Assembly (NCBI GenBank): GCA_027924585.1 | Contig: BSBM01000994.1 | Coordinates: 6,393,001-6,457,000, forward strand | Direction of reading: 5' to 3' | Length of the DNA: 64,000 bases | From: Larix kaempferi | Taxonomy: Eukaryota > Streptophyta > Pinopsida > Pinales > Pinaceae | Shown here: positions 44,532-57,114 of the stretch, piece by piece | Layout: the number at the start of each line of letters is the position of its first letter | Position numbering within the stretch: position 1 is the first letter of the stretch | Notes under the pieces: generated by a model | Told to the model about the DNA's origin: nothing | The model's database searches: none | Seen by the model: only the letters and a program-made list of their open reading frames with translations | Position numbers and translations under genes: made by a program

Positions 44532-45333
44532 TCTTCCTGGCACACTTATCAAATAGACAAATAGTCAGCAACATTTAACAATAAAATTCAAATCTGATTT
44601 CCCTAATCAGTCAATGGCATTAATAATTAAATTCAAGTATGAATTTGCAATTCCGTCTACTACATAAATTGATTTGCTTAGCCATGAGTCTATTCTAAAA
44701 TTGTTTGGATATTATGAGTGGTATCACTCTGTCCATTATGGTTTTACGCTTACTACCATAACATGAATGTCCACTTACAACACGACCTCCTGACACAATT
44801 CTATGCAAGCCAACAGTGATTAGAAATTATAAGCAAATTCTCAAATCTGAAATCGACAAGTCCAAAATTGACGATTTGTTCCGCACATGAACTATTTTTA
44901 CAACCATGATATCCTTCTCATGAGGTTTGGCTCTTGCTCATGGTAGATTCTAATTTTTATCATGGACTTACCCATATTGCCATGCCCAAAACAATCTACC
45001 TAAAATCTGAAACTTCAATCAGCCAAACACTTTGTAAGTCTCTATGCATATAATATTTCATTGCTGCAATAGTCACTGAAGCATTTTCAGAATTATAACA
45101 CTCCATAATTCAAACACTTCTAGTTGTTAACATCTTAATATCACCAAAACTCATTTACTTCATGTGAATCATCACTATACTGGAGTTGCAAGGTACAGTC
45201 ACATCATTTATGCAATTTAAATCAAAATTTAGATACTCATTACTTCACAGCCATATCATTTTATGCAACTATGTCCTTTCAACAGAGCACTCTCGGTATC
45301 CTATCAACATGTATACCTTCTCTATGCAATCAT

Positions 45334-45651
45334 TCTCTTGCATTCATAGCAGCTCATGAAATTCTCTCAGGTTTGACAATAGTTCACCATTTTATCTATT
45401 ATCTAATTGCAATGAAACATACACCACAATCATGCATCTCAACATGTGCACCTATACCTATGCATGCACATTTACATCACTCACATAATCTTTCTCTTGC
45501 ATTCATAGCAGCTCATGAAATTCTCTCAGGTTTGACAATAGTTCACCATTTTATCTATTATCTAATTGCAATGAAACATACACCACAATCATGCATCTCA
45601 ACATGTGCACCTATACCTATGCATGCACATTTACATCACTCACATAATCTT
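45334..45651 (+). repeat. 159-bp perfect tandem duplication
   Basis: The unit beginning TCTCTTGCATTCATAGC at 45334 repeats without visible change at 45493. Since 159 is a multiple of three, an ORF passes through both copies, but it shows no known domain. Confidence 0.9.
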
Positions 45652-46778
45652 TTAATGTGCATTCACTCAATGCATAACCACAAGATTGTACAGAATATTT
45701 TAATGCACATCTCCTCAATGCAACCTTGCATTAATTCATCAGTACTATGCATTCAAACATATTATTGCCTAACCATGATTACCACACATAGCATGCACTA
45801 CCATGACAAGGCCATACGTCCTCACTTTCTTTGGTTATTAAACTCATAACCAACATACACAAATGGCATGATGCATTTATGATTCAAAACAGCTAGATGG
45901 TATAAGGATCCTTTCCCTTACTACCACATACCTTGTCGTACCTGATGGAATAATGTTCGCATTCATGCATTCCACATCCCATACATACCAATTTATGATT
46001 ACTAAATATGGCTCAAGGGATTCTTACCCAATCCCCTTTCAACATTCATGCAATTAAGCACCAATAACTATCACCTACATGGTTGTTATTAACATCGCTT
46101 AATGTTACTTGATCAGTTGGCCTCTTACCAAGGCCACGCAGTCCTTTTTCCAACCTTTTGATCATGAATCATTACTTCAGCCTTCCCTCTCAAGTTTTGT
46201 TGGTCACATGCTATGACTTCTTTGCATTTTCAGTCATGCTTCTATGGTTTGATGCCTACAACCATTATCAACAACATTGATTGTCATCGGCCATAGGAAA
46301 TACCATTAATGGGCTACTACATGTGTAACTTCACTACCTTTACCCATATGCTACATCATGCTCATGCATAAGCAATTCACATGCACTATGCAATGATGGT
46401 TTAATCATGCCCACTAATTCATATGCATTTAATCTACTACTCTCTTTCATTTCCAGCATCCCTATGCCATAATTTTCAATATATAAAACTCATAAAATAT
46501 AAATACAATATCAAGAGAGGAGTTAAGGAATTCTCCCTTCCCAATCATAGCATGGAATTTTCTCTTCCAAATCATAGCTTATTCAAATTCGTGGCCTCTC
46601 CACCAAGCATACAAGCAATCATTAGCTATGATCTTCTCACCAAGTATCAATTCAATATATATGTATACGTGTATAATCATTTATTCTCACTACTTTGCAA
46701 GCATGCAATTCCTATGTTATAAACATAAACAGTTTAAGGTGAGAGATTTCCCTTTTTATCAACATTGCACTTGCCCAC

Positions 46779-47157
46779 AAGGATGATTTACCCATCATCT
46801 TTACAAGTTTCATTTCCCTTACTTGATATCCTATTCCATTACTTATTAATCAAAACCGTCGCCCCTTCAAAATTGTCAACTTCATCAAATTACATAAACA
46901 TATGAATCACCCTGTTAATTATCCAAAACTTGCAAAATGTTCCCACAAACTATTATCATATCCATTATGTTACCCAGAAGGATGATTTACCCATCATCTT
47001 TACAAGTTTCATTTCCCTTACTTGATATCCTATTCCATTACTTATTAAGCAAAATCGTCGCCCCTTCAAAATTGTCAACTTCATCAAATTACATAAACAT
47101 ATGAATCACCCTGTTAATTATCCAAAACTTGCAAAATGTTCCCACAAACTATTATCA
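46779..47157 (+). repeat. 180-bp direct duplication, 199-bp period
   Basis: AAGGATGATTTACCCATC at 46779 recurs at 46978 and identity holds for about 180 bp with single changes; 19 unrelated bases separate the copies. Confidence 0.88.
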
Positions 47158-47243
47158 TGGTGCCACATTTCTATTTCTATGAATCTTGTCATTACCATAG
47201 AATTTTCTTACCCTTGACGATGTCTCAGGGGGATGACGGGGGT

Positions 47244-47263
47244 CAAGGGGGATTTCCCCCTTG
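47244..47263. repeat. Palindrome CAAGGGGGA-TT-TCCCCCTTG
   Basis: Perfect 9-base arms with a two-base loop beside a G-rich run (AGGGGGATGACGGGGGTCAAGG). Confidence 0.85.
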
Positions 47264-47394
47264 TGGCTTCCTTTTTTTGTTTTTTGTAAATCCTTCAATT
47301 TGATGTAATTTGGCGCATAATTTCAAGGCCATTTTCAAGTTTTTGGCACCTCCAAATCTCACTCAAAAACTGTTGAAATTCTCTATTTCACCGT

Positions 47395-48010
47395 ACTTTT
47401 GAATTCTCCTCCGACCTGTTTCGGAGCAACTCACCAATTTAAGCCAATCGACGAACTCATCTGTCTCCTCCGACCTGTTTCGGAGCAACTCACCGATTTA
47501 CGCCGACGGTGAACTCAGAGTTTCTCGTCGCTCCGTTTCGGCGGACTCATCTCTCATCGCCGACCAATTATTACGCCGATCGATCACGGCGAGCTTTTTC
47601 TCTCCAGTCGGCACAACTCGATGGTCTTCACCAACTGTGTCGTCGCCATCTCTGCTAAACCTGCCAAAAACTCTCTCTCTGGCACTTCCGCAAAATCTCT
47701 CCAAACTTCGTCGGTGCAACTCGGTGAATTTTGTCGATCGTGTTAGCGTCACTCAGTGATTTTTGTCGAAACGTATTGCAAAACTCCACAAAATTCACCG
47801 ACCTTGTCACCACAGTCTCGTCGGCGCTACTCAGTGAGTTTCACCAAAACATATCGCAAAACTTCACCGATTCGACGGACTTAACGATTTCACGCTGAAA
47901 CGTGTCAGCGACTCTGTCGGTTTCTCGCCAATCCACGTCGTTGCGAAACGTGTTACTGGACTTAGCTCAACTCGTTTACTGTTTCGTCGTTTCTGGATGA
48001 TCTTCGCCGA
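47395..48010. other. CpG-rich patch with degenerate repeats
   Basis: In an AT-rich setting this 600 bp is rich in CG. A 59-bp unit (CTCCTCCGACCTGTTTCGG...) occurs twice at 47405 and 47464; related phrases with CAACTC-C-GATTT recur up to 47900. I see no clear coding frame, although short ones exist on the minus strand (47498-47752). Confidence 0.5.
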
Positions 48011-51000
48011 CACAGTCTTGGCATAAAACTCAGAAACACTTAGAAAAATTTTGAAATTTTGAAATTTTTGAAATTTTTCTTAATGATCAGTGCTGAGCAG
48101 CAAGAATACTTACCTATGCAAGTTGTTCGAGTTGGCCCATGTAAGTCCAATGTTGTATCCTTCACTCTAATAGCGATATATCACGTCCCCTCCCATCAGT
48201 CCAACGCAAGGAAGGGATCATGACACTAATATCTGGGCTTTTACACAATACTCAGCCCCATTCATCATATTCACAACAATAAAATAAATGTGTGCAAATG
48301 CCATTCACTTTAACACAGCAGAATTAATATTCTACACACACATATAGCATGCAATTTCCATCATATGGATAAATATGCACCAATTTAAAAACATTTATAG
48401 AAGTAAACACATCAATAGAATACTTATCTTCATTTTGCAATTGTTCCAATTAACTAGCTATGTCGCTGCAACGTTCCACCCAACCATAGGTCTTTTCCCA
48501 TCCTATATTCTTTCAGCACTCAGAGACCACCCCCGAGCTGGGAATGATATCTACAAGGAAAAGGGGACTCTCAAGCTCAGCACAGCCAAAACAATGGATA
48601 CCCATCTCAACCCCAACATTCTCTTACACACAACAAACTCAAAAAAACCGGGCATGGATACACATTTTCAACAATGGATTTACAAAATAGGATCCATGGG
48701 TTTTCCCCAAATCGTGGCACACCCAAAAACAAAATTAGATGGGAAATCAACCTTGGGAGAGAAAATTGATTTCAGAAAATGTTTATGGGCATTCAAGGGG
48801 CAGAAACGGCCTCTATAAACCTATAAATCGTGACTCTCTTCCTCCCATCCACTGTGCAACACAAAAACGAGCTCCCAACTGTGGAAAAATGGAGGAAAAT
48901 GGTGGAAAACGTGAAGGAAAATGCCCCAGCTAGCTCAAACTACGTGAGGGAGCAAAGAACATGGGTGAAGAATGGCTTGGGGAGCAATTTCGTGGTTCCT
49001 TTCTTGCCCAAGAATCCAAAAACGAATTTCTATGAAGGTTGGCTTTCCCATACCCAAATTTGGACAGTCATACCTCTCCATTCCCAAGGCATTAACCACC
49101 TCAACCAACTCTTGGGAGGAATGAATGATTGGGCATAAAAGTAAACATGGGTAGTTGAGGGTTGATGGGTTCTCTCATTGACACTTGGCTTGATTTGATT
49201 GGATCAAGGGTTTGAATATTTCCCTCCCAATTCCTTGTAAACATCATGCCCCCATCTCTTGTTGCATTGCATTGCTAGTTGTGGGCATTTCTATTAAAAT
49301 GCATATTTACAATTTCCATGGCTTACTAGCACATGGGTAGCATAATATCAAATACTTGCCTCTTCAAGGTCGAGCATTCACTAGCGGGGCCTTGGCCTTG
49401 AGCTCCACGCTAGAAATCATACATAATATGCATACTATATTTACATTATAGCCCAAAATATCCTAACGGTCAAAATGGGGGTATTACACTACATTGAGAC
49501 AGATTGATTCAAGGATCTATTACATTTGGGATACAATCATATATTAGAATCAAATTAACCCAACAACATCATTTCCTTATTTTCATGTCATCAATTCACC
49601 ATGGAACATCACAACAATTATGGAACCAACATAGGAATAAAAGGGAGAAGTCACTTGAATCTTAAATGATTTAATATTTCTTAGTTACTCATACTACCAC
49701 ATACACCAGTTCACTACATACTATGGCAATCTCCATATTAGTTTCTCTCAAATTTGTGCCACCTAAAAACATTACAGATCTTCATAGTTTTACACACAAT
49801 CCTATCCTTCTCTCTCTACATATGCAACCTCATTTGTTCAAGAAAACACATACACATGTTCCCGATCGTGAAAAGTAAAAATCCTTACCAAAAAGCTATA
49901 TCCACACCTCATTATTCATATATTACCATTAGTATTATATTTATGATAAATGTACGCCAAGTAGCTAACAATGAACATTATAAATATTTATGTTCATAGG
50001 AAAAGGGAGATATATAAGAGGCCATTTCCATTATCTCAAGGGAGATGAAAAACCCACAAAGGATTTCAATAAGGATCTTGCAACCAAGGAATCCTTTGAA
50101 TATATTTTTTTGCTCAAAACCTCCAATGATTGTCTCAATTTGAAAGGTGCAAGTTAAATGTTGTTAGGATTTTCAAGTTCATCCATAAAGAATGCACCCT
50201 TGCTCAACCCTTTATGTTATGGAAGGATAGGCCCTAGGCTATCTCATTCACTAACAAGTTGGCCAAGGCAAGATCAAAGGCAATATCCTCTTTGTGCATG
50301 AAGTTGGGAAACTAGTTGATGTGCATTTTGTAGATGATCAATATACCATCACTATGTTGGAGGAAAAATCTTGTATGGAAAACAAAATGAATTTCCCTTA
50401 GATCTTTTGTGGCACCTCAAACTCCAACATCTTGATGGATAAAACACAAATCTATAGAGAAAACCAATAAGAGTTTCCAACCTAGCTTGTATATCATGGT
50501 TGGGCTTGGATCAACCTAACCAATTTTAAATTTTTAGGTATTTTAATTGCATTTCAATATTCAACAAAATTTCCTTGGGATGTGGTCATTCAGCAAGTGG
50601 AGAAAAGAACAAGAACTGGTTGAAAAATTCAATGATACTTTCTTCTAAATTCATAATATGCACGAGTCATAGAAACCATTCATGTTTACTACTCCTCTAG
50701 TTGGGTGCCTTCTACCATAGCTTACCGAAAGCTCTAGAATGTCCTCAATAATTTCTTTTGGGATAACATTGATGGAGTCAATGGTTTCCACTGAGTTACT
50801 AGAATTTGTGTTCAACACCATGAGATTTGGATAGTATGGGGGGGTTCATCATATGTCAAGCATAAGCATGATATATAAAACCATTTATAACCCTACAAAT
50901 ACTTGCTTCAATAAGTCTAAAATATTCCACTAGCAATAGGTTATGTTCCACAATAAATCAAGATTATATTTTAAGCAATTCTTATGAGATAGATCAATAG

Positions 51001-51589
51001 TTCAAGAGTTATAATACCAATTTTAAATCATCATATCATTAAACTCATAATATGCTTGAAATTCCATCCAAAGACCTTATAACAATGTGAATAACCCAAC
51101 AAATGAAATAGGAGTGTGAATTGGATGCAATACAAGGTATCAATCCAATTCAAGTTAATCAAACAACCATATATCATTACCCAATTATAAATGCAACATT
51201 AACTTCCACCATTAACCAATTTCTTATAGCAACTTAAAACATTTATTAGTAACATCAATAGGTGCCAAATTGCTTCTTAAAAGATAATCCTTCAAACGTT
51301 CAAAGCAGTAAGTTCAAATATGAGCCAAGAAAAACTTGCAATTGGGATATGAAACAGTGACAAGTGTGATGTCTAGAGCATACACATTGACAACTCTGAA
51401 ATCCTTTGATTGTAGGACTAGTATAGCAGGTCTTATAACAATCAATAGTGAAAACAATGATCTTTTAATCCATAACGCACGTACCCTTACCAGTGTATGA
51501 ACATAAGGTATTGTCAATATAAACCGTATACAAATTCTCATATTAAGTGTAAAGTTAGGTTGATTATTAAATTATAGTGTTTGAATCTA

Positions 51590-54141
51590 TGGCCAAACAT
51601 AGTGACCCCTTGATGCAAAAATTACAATGTGGCCCACCAAGCAAAACCATATTTTCTCGTCTTTCCAAATAGAATATGCTTCCATCCATTTTCACTCACA
51701 AGACAAGGGAATCCCTAGCTATATTCCAATGGAACCAATGGTTTGGCGATAGGACTTACGGTTTGTATTTTATGGGGAGTTTCAACTCGTTTGCCAAAAC
51801 CATTTAGGGATACATGGAAAATTGGCCCTATGGCCTAAAATTGTAACCAAGCAACATAATAGAGTTATGTGAGTTTGAGCACAGGAATCTGGGCCTAACA
51901 AAGGTGATCGTTCCATACAAAGGCTCTCAATATCAAGTTTATCCAATTTGACCCCTCAATGAAATAATTGCATTGTGGCCCATTGAGAAAAAACCTAATT
52001 TCTCATATTTCCAAATAGAATAAACTTTCGACCAAGCAACTCACAAGGAAGGGGAATCCCTAGTTGTAATCCAATGTTCGAAATCCAACAAAATTGGCAG
52101 TTTAGCGATCGGACTCACGATTTGTGTTTTATGGGGAGTTGTAACTCACTTTCCAAATCCATTTAGGGACACATAGAAAATAAGTCCTGGCACCTAAAAC
52201 AGTAACCAATAAACATAATAGAGTTTTATGAGTTTGAGCATGTGTGTCTAGGCCTAGAAATGATGACTATGCCATACATAGGCTCTCACGAATGTGTTTA
52301 TCCAATTTGACCTCTCGATGCAAAAATTGCAACGTGTCCTATTGAGCAAAACCCTAGTTTCTCATCTTTCCAAATAGAATATTCTTTCATCCATGTAACA
52401 CATAAGGCAGGGGCATCCCTAGCTTTAATTTGATGCCTATAATCCAATGCAACTATTGGTTTGGTGATCGGACTTACGGTTTGTGTTTTATAGGGAGTTG
52501 CAACTTGCTTGCCAATGTCATTTAGGAACACATGGAAAATTGGACCTAGGGCATAAACTCATAGCTGAGAAACATAATAGAATTCTGAGAGTTTGAGAAT
52601 GTGTCTCTAGGCCTATAAAATGTGATCATTCCATACAGAGGCTCTAATGATCGAGCTTATCCAATTTGACTCATCAATGTAAAAATTGCAATGTAGCCCA
52701 CTGAGCAAAACCCTAGTTTATCGTCTTGCCAAATATAATAGAATTTTTTCCATGGAACTCACAAGGAAGGGACATCCCTATATATAATTCAATTCTTGAA
52801 ATCCAATAGAACCAACAATTTGGTGATCGGACTCACGATTTGTGTTTTATAGGGATTTGCAACTAGCTTTCCAAATCCATTTAGGGACACATGGAAAATT
52901 GGTCCTAGGGACAAAAATAGTAACTTGGAAACATAATAGAGTTTTGTGAGTTTGAACATGTGTTTTTGGGCCTACAAAAGGTGATCATGCCATATAGAGG
53001 CTCTCACGATCGAGTGTATCCAATTTGACCTCTTGATGCAAAAATTGCAATGTGGCCCACTCAACAAAACCCTAGTTTCTTGTCTTTCCAAATAGAATAT
53101 GCTTTCGACCATGAAACTCACAAGGTAGGGGAATCCCTAGCCATAATTAGATTCTTGGAATCCAATGGAATTAATGGTTTGGTGATTAGACTCACAATTT
53201 GTGTCTTATGGGGAGTTGCAACTAGCTTTCCAAGGCGATTTAGGCACACAAGGAAAATTGCTCCTAAGGCCTAAAATCATAACCAAGCAACATAATAGAG
53301 TTCTATGAGTTTGAGCACCTGTGTCTAGTCCTAGAAATGGTGATCATTCCATACAAATGATCTTGTGATTGAGTTTATCCAATTTGACCCCTTAATGGAA
53401 AAATTGCATCATGGCCCACTGAGCAAAGTCCTAGTTTTTCGTTTTTCCAAATAGAATGTGCTTTCGGCCATGGAACTCACAACGCATGGGCATCCCTAAA
53501 TGTAATTTGATGCAAGAATCCAACAAAATTGACATTTTTGTGATTGGAATCACAATTTGTGTTTTATGGGAGTTACAACTCGCTTTCCAACTGTCATTTA
53601 GGGACACATGACAAATTGTTCTTGGGCCTAAAATCATAACCGATAAACATAATAGAGTTCCATGATTTTGAGCATGTGTGTTTGGGCCTAGAAAATATGA
53701 TCATTCCATATAGAGGCTCTCATGTTCGATTTTATCCAATTTGACCCCTTGATGCAAAAATTGCATTGCGGCCCACTAAGAAAAACCCTAGTTTCTCATC
53801 TTTCCAAATAGAAGACAATTTCATCCATGGAACTCACAAGGTAGGGGCATCCATGGCTGTAATCCAATGTCCAAAATACAAAGGAATTGATGGTTTGGAA
53901 ACCGATGTCACGGTTTGTGTTTTATGGGAAGTTGTAACTCGCTTACTAAGCCATTTAGGGACACATTGCAAATTGGTCATATTTCCTAAAATCATGATAA
54001 TTAAGAAACATAATAGTGTTCCATGAGTTTGAGCACATGTGTCTAGGCCTAACAGAGGTGATCATGTCATGCAAAGGCTCTCATGATTGAGTTTATCCAA
54101 TTTGACCCCTCAGTGCAAAAATTGCCTTGTGGCCCAATGAG
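51590..54141. repeat. Satellite array, about 359-bp unit, about seven units
   Basis: The phrase ATCCAATTTGACC recurs at 51941, 52300, 52659, 53018, 53377, 53734 and 54095, giving spacings of 359, 359, 359, 359, 357 and 361. Each unit also has GCAAAACCCTAGTTTCTC, CAAATAGAATA, GATCGGACTCACGG-TTGTGTTTTATGGG and ACATAATAGAGTT. Units are roughly 75-85 percent alike by eye, so the array is old. The first unit (from 51590) and the last are partial. Confidence 0.93.
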
Positions 54142-56470
54142 GGTTTAATGGGTTCGATATTTAGTATTTTTGTGGTCAATGTGTTAGTAACTAGATATGA
54201 TTTAGGGTTAAATATTTTTATTGGGTCAAATTGGTAAGTGTTTGAGGATTAGTTAGGTCGTTATGGTCATAATAATAAGTGAGTTAGGGGTTACTTGGAT
54301 AATGCAACTTCCAAATGGAAATAAAAAAATTAAGATTATAATGGACAATCAGTCCATCAACATTAAAACTTGTATCTACTCCATACAACAACTAACCCAC
54401 AAATCTAATATGTGTACTAGCTAAATAATGCACATAATGCACACATGTCACCCGCAAATCCAACCAATTCACTTAACTCATGAAATAAGTGACACGTAGG
54501 ACCTATGCACTCATTCACATAAATGGCATACTAAACATATGCTATGGCATCAATTTTAAGGTTTGCACCCCAAAGACAACTTCCAAACTAGCATATCCTT
54601 ATGTGTAGGTCATGCTTTATTAAACATAGAATAACCTTACATGTAGGTCATGATTTAATAAACATTATCATTAGGGGTTAGTGAGTAAATGTGATTTCGA
54701 AATGGAAATGGAAAATCATGGCCATGGAGGGAAAGTATGTAAAACCAAGGGAGTTTCATTTAAGCCATCCCTTTTGCCCATACATGTAACAAAAGTGGTC
54801 AATACATGCACCTAACCCATGGATTGACACATGCACAAAGATAACCAATGCACCTAACACGTGGATTTAACATACACACACAAGTTAACACATAATTGAT
54901 GTTTTTGAAACACATTTTCCTATGGGTTAGTGTGTTTGAGCACATGAGGTTGCCTTATTGGTTACTTATATGGACACATGTTCTTGTTTTATTTTAGCAT
55001 CCCTCACCTATTTGATATAATATATATGGGAGGAGAGAGAATTTGTAATCATTATTGTGCTTTACTTTTCTACTAGTCTTGGAGGCATTAGTGTTATATC
55101 TCAAATCAACACTTCTTTGTTCATGACGACAATTCCAAAGACAACACCTAAGTGTCACTAGCTATTCACAAAAAATGGCATTAAAAGATGGAAGAGCCTA
55201 TGAGTTGACTCCTTATGATGGCCCTAATCCCTAAAAGCAATATCTTAGCTCGTGTTCCCTCGATTCCATGAAATTGCAACCAAAAATATGCCCACAAGCG
55301 TTGTCTACACTAGTAACAAGTGAGCCACACACATTTCCCTTGGCTAAGGCGTGAGTGCCTCAAAAAATCATGAAAAAAAATATAAAATTTTGAAATTTCA
55401 ATAAGTTATGGAAGTTTCAGACAGGTTTTGGCTTGCTTGTAACTCTATAAACCAATTGGTAACCATATGCAACTATCTACATCAATCATAAAAGGAGATG
55501 AGATGGACCAAAGAAAAGGACACCCATATAGCATCCTTACGCTGGAAGAATCTTGCATCATAATTGCAATCATCCCCAATCCATGTCATTAACCCCTATC
55601 CTTGATCATTGCCTACCTGAGTGTTGAATTCATCGCCCTCAAGTTACTTCACTCTTGACTACATCTAGAAGAGTGAAAGTGGGATCATTGGTGTACAAGA
55701 GAACATGAACCTAGTCTTTGGTTTGAAAAGGTTCCAAGCAATGGAAGAGGTAATTATATTTTACTATTCCATTGTAATAGAGATTTGACATCTTTCTCTC
55801 CCCCAAACTAAAAGTGTTATGCTTGGTTGATTAGCATTGAAAAATATTTATGTCATATAATCATCATTCAAGTTTATTGATATTATGTATATATTTTTAT
55901 GATTCTTAGTTACTTTCTTTGTAACCAAAATATTTGAGGAAGGTGTTTGGTTGTGGTTTTGTAGGATGGGAAACATCTTGAGGATTAGATTGGAAAAGTT
56001 CAAGAGGAGCGGTGAAGACCAACCTTCATAAATAAAGTGTGTCTCTTCTTTCTCTCTGTCTTCCTTATCTATCTTTGTTTGCTTTCTTGAGACTTAAAGT
56101 ATGGTTGATTTTCTTGTATGAGGGTCTGATTAAAACATGTAGAATTGATCATTTAACTAATTTTTAATTACTCCAGTATGTTGATGACCTCACCCTAGTC
56201 ATAGAATCAAATTCTGCACAACAATTAGGGCTCATGAGAGTGGAATTGGGCACATGGGAGAGTGGCTTGTATGAAACACTTGTCTAGTGAACCACTATGG
56301 AAGTTGAACCATTGGACTACATCTTCTTGGAGAGTGAACCATCTTACAAGAGGAGCATTGAGCCCGAGGAGGATCATGCTTGGATGGTGTTTCATTTTGG
56401 GTGTTGGATGAACCCTTTTTGACACTTGTCAATCATTGTATTTTAGAGTTCTCCATGTGATGTTTCCTTG
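54142..56470. other. Non-coding region after the satellite
   Basis: Short imperfect duplications (for example TGTGTAGGTCATG near 54603 and 54640, and CATGCACCTAAC near 54800 and 54850). The part 54960-55090 resembles 56460-56590 (ATATATGGGAGGAGAGAG, TTTGTAATCAT), which could be two decayed LTRs. No gene seen. Confidence 0.45.
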
Positions 56471-56560
56471 TTGATTTCTTATATTGACACATGTCCTTAT
56501 TACCTTGCCTATTCGTATATATAAGGTAGGAGAGAGATTTTGTAATCATAACCGGTATCG

Positions 56561-57064
56561 TACTATATATTTGTAAATTTCTTTGAGACATTAGGGTTCA
56601 TGAGGAAACCCTAGGAGAAGAGAGAGAGAGAGAGAGAGAGAGATCTTGGATGCTCATGGAAAAATTACTCTTATGTGATGCATGGATTTGCTCTTATGTA
56701 GCTAGGACTTGTGTCATTTATGAAAACCATAGAGAGGAATATGACATTGAAGAAAATGATAATTATGATGGCCCTTGGTGTACGGATAGGTTTTTATACC
56801 CTATATATTTGTACTATATATTTGTAAATTTCTTTGAGACATTAGGGTTCATGAGGAAACCCTAGGAGAAGAGAGAGAGAGAGAGAGAGAGAGATCTTGG
56901 ATGCTCATGGAAAAATTACTCTTATGTGATGCATGGATTTGCTCTTATGTAGCTAGGACTTGTGTCATTTATGAAAACCATAGAGAGGAATATGACATTG
57001 AAGAAAATGATAATTATGATGGCCCTTGGTGTACGGATAGGTGTACGGATAGGTTTTTATACCC
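56561..57064 (+). repeat. 251-bp tandem duplication with internal (GA)n
   Basis: TACTATATATTTGTAAAT at 56561 recurs at 56812 and the following 240 bp look identical, including an (AG) run at 56618-56642 and 56870-56893. The second copy has an extra 12-bp repeat (GTGTACGGATAG twice). Confidence 0.92.
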
Positions 57065-57101
57065 TAGTAGATGACATGCAGATTGGATCTAACACCTCAT
57101 A

Positions 57102-57114
57102 TGATATTAGAGCC
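57102..57114 (+). other. Decayed primer-binding site (possible)
   Basis: TGATATTAGAGCC differs from the initiator-Met PBS TGGTATCAGAGCC at two transitions. It follows an ..AACA end eight bases upstream and could mark the inner edge of an old LTR (about 56470-57094). Confidence 0.35.

Larger units (their letters stand above)
46322..49489. repeat. Possible degraded solo LTR (tentative)
   Basis: The right end GGTCAAAATGGGGGTATTACA-like (ending at 49489) looks like the terminus of a plant gypsy LTR, and CTACA follows. A CTACA also precedes TGTGTAAC at 46322. Composition does not change at the left edge, so this boundary may be chance. Confidence 0.2.
44532..51580. other. AT-rich region without genes
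   Basis: About 7 kb. ORFs at 45271, 46423, 48375 and 48830 have no recognisable domain; the first is made by a duplication. Content: two direct duplications, a CpG-rich patch, TATA-like motifs near 48814-48828, and a possible old LTR ending at 49489. Nothing recognisable from 49500 to 51580. Confidence 0.55.

Noticed and set aside
48375-49138. Three overlapping ORFs of 64-147 codons near TATA-like sites
   Set aside because: No domain, no conserved start or intron pattern; probably LTR-derived sequence.
46322-49489. A full solo LTR with CTACA duplication
   Set aside because: Kept only as tentative: the left boundary has no change in composition and the 5-bp match may be chance.
52298-52531. 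Minus-strand ORFs in the satellite
   Set aside because: They recur only because of the repeat and break in most units.
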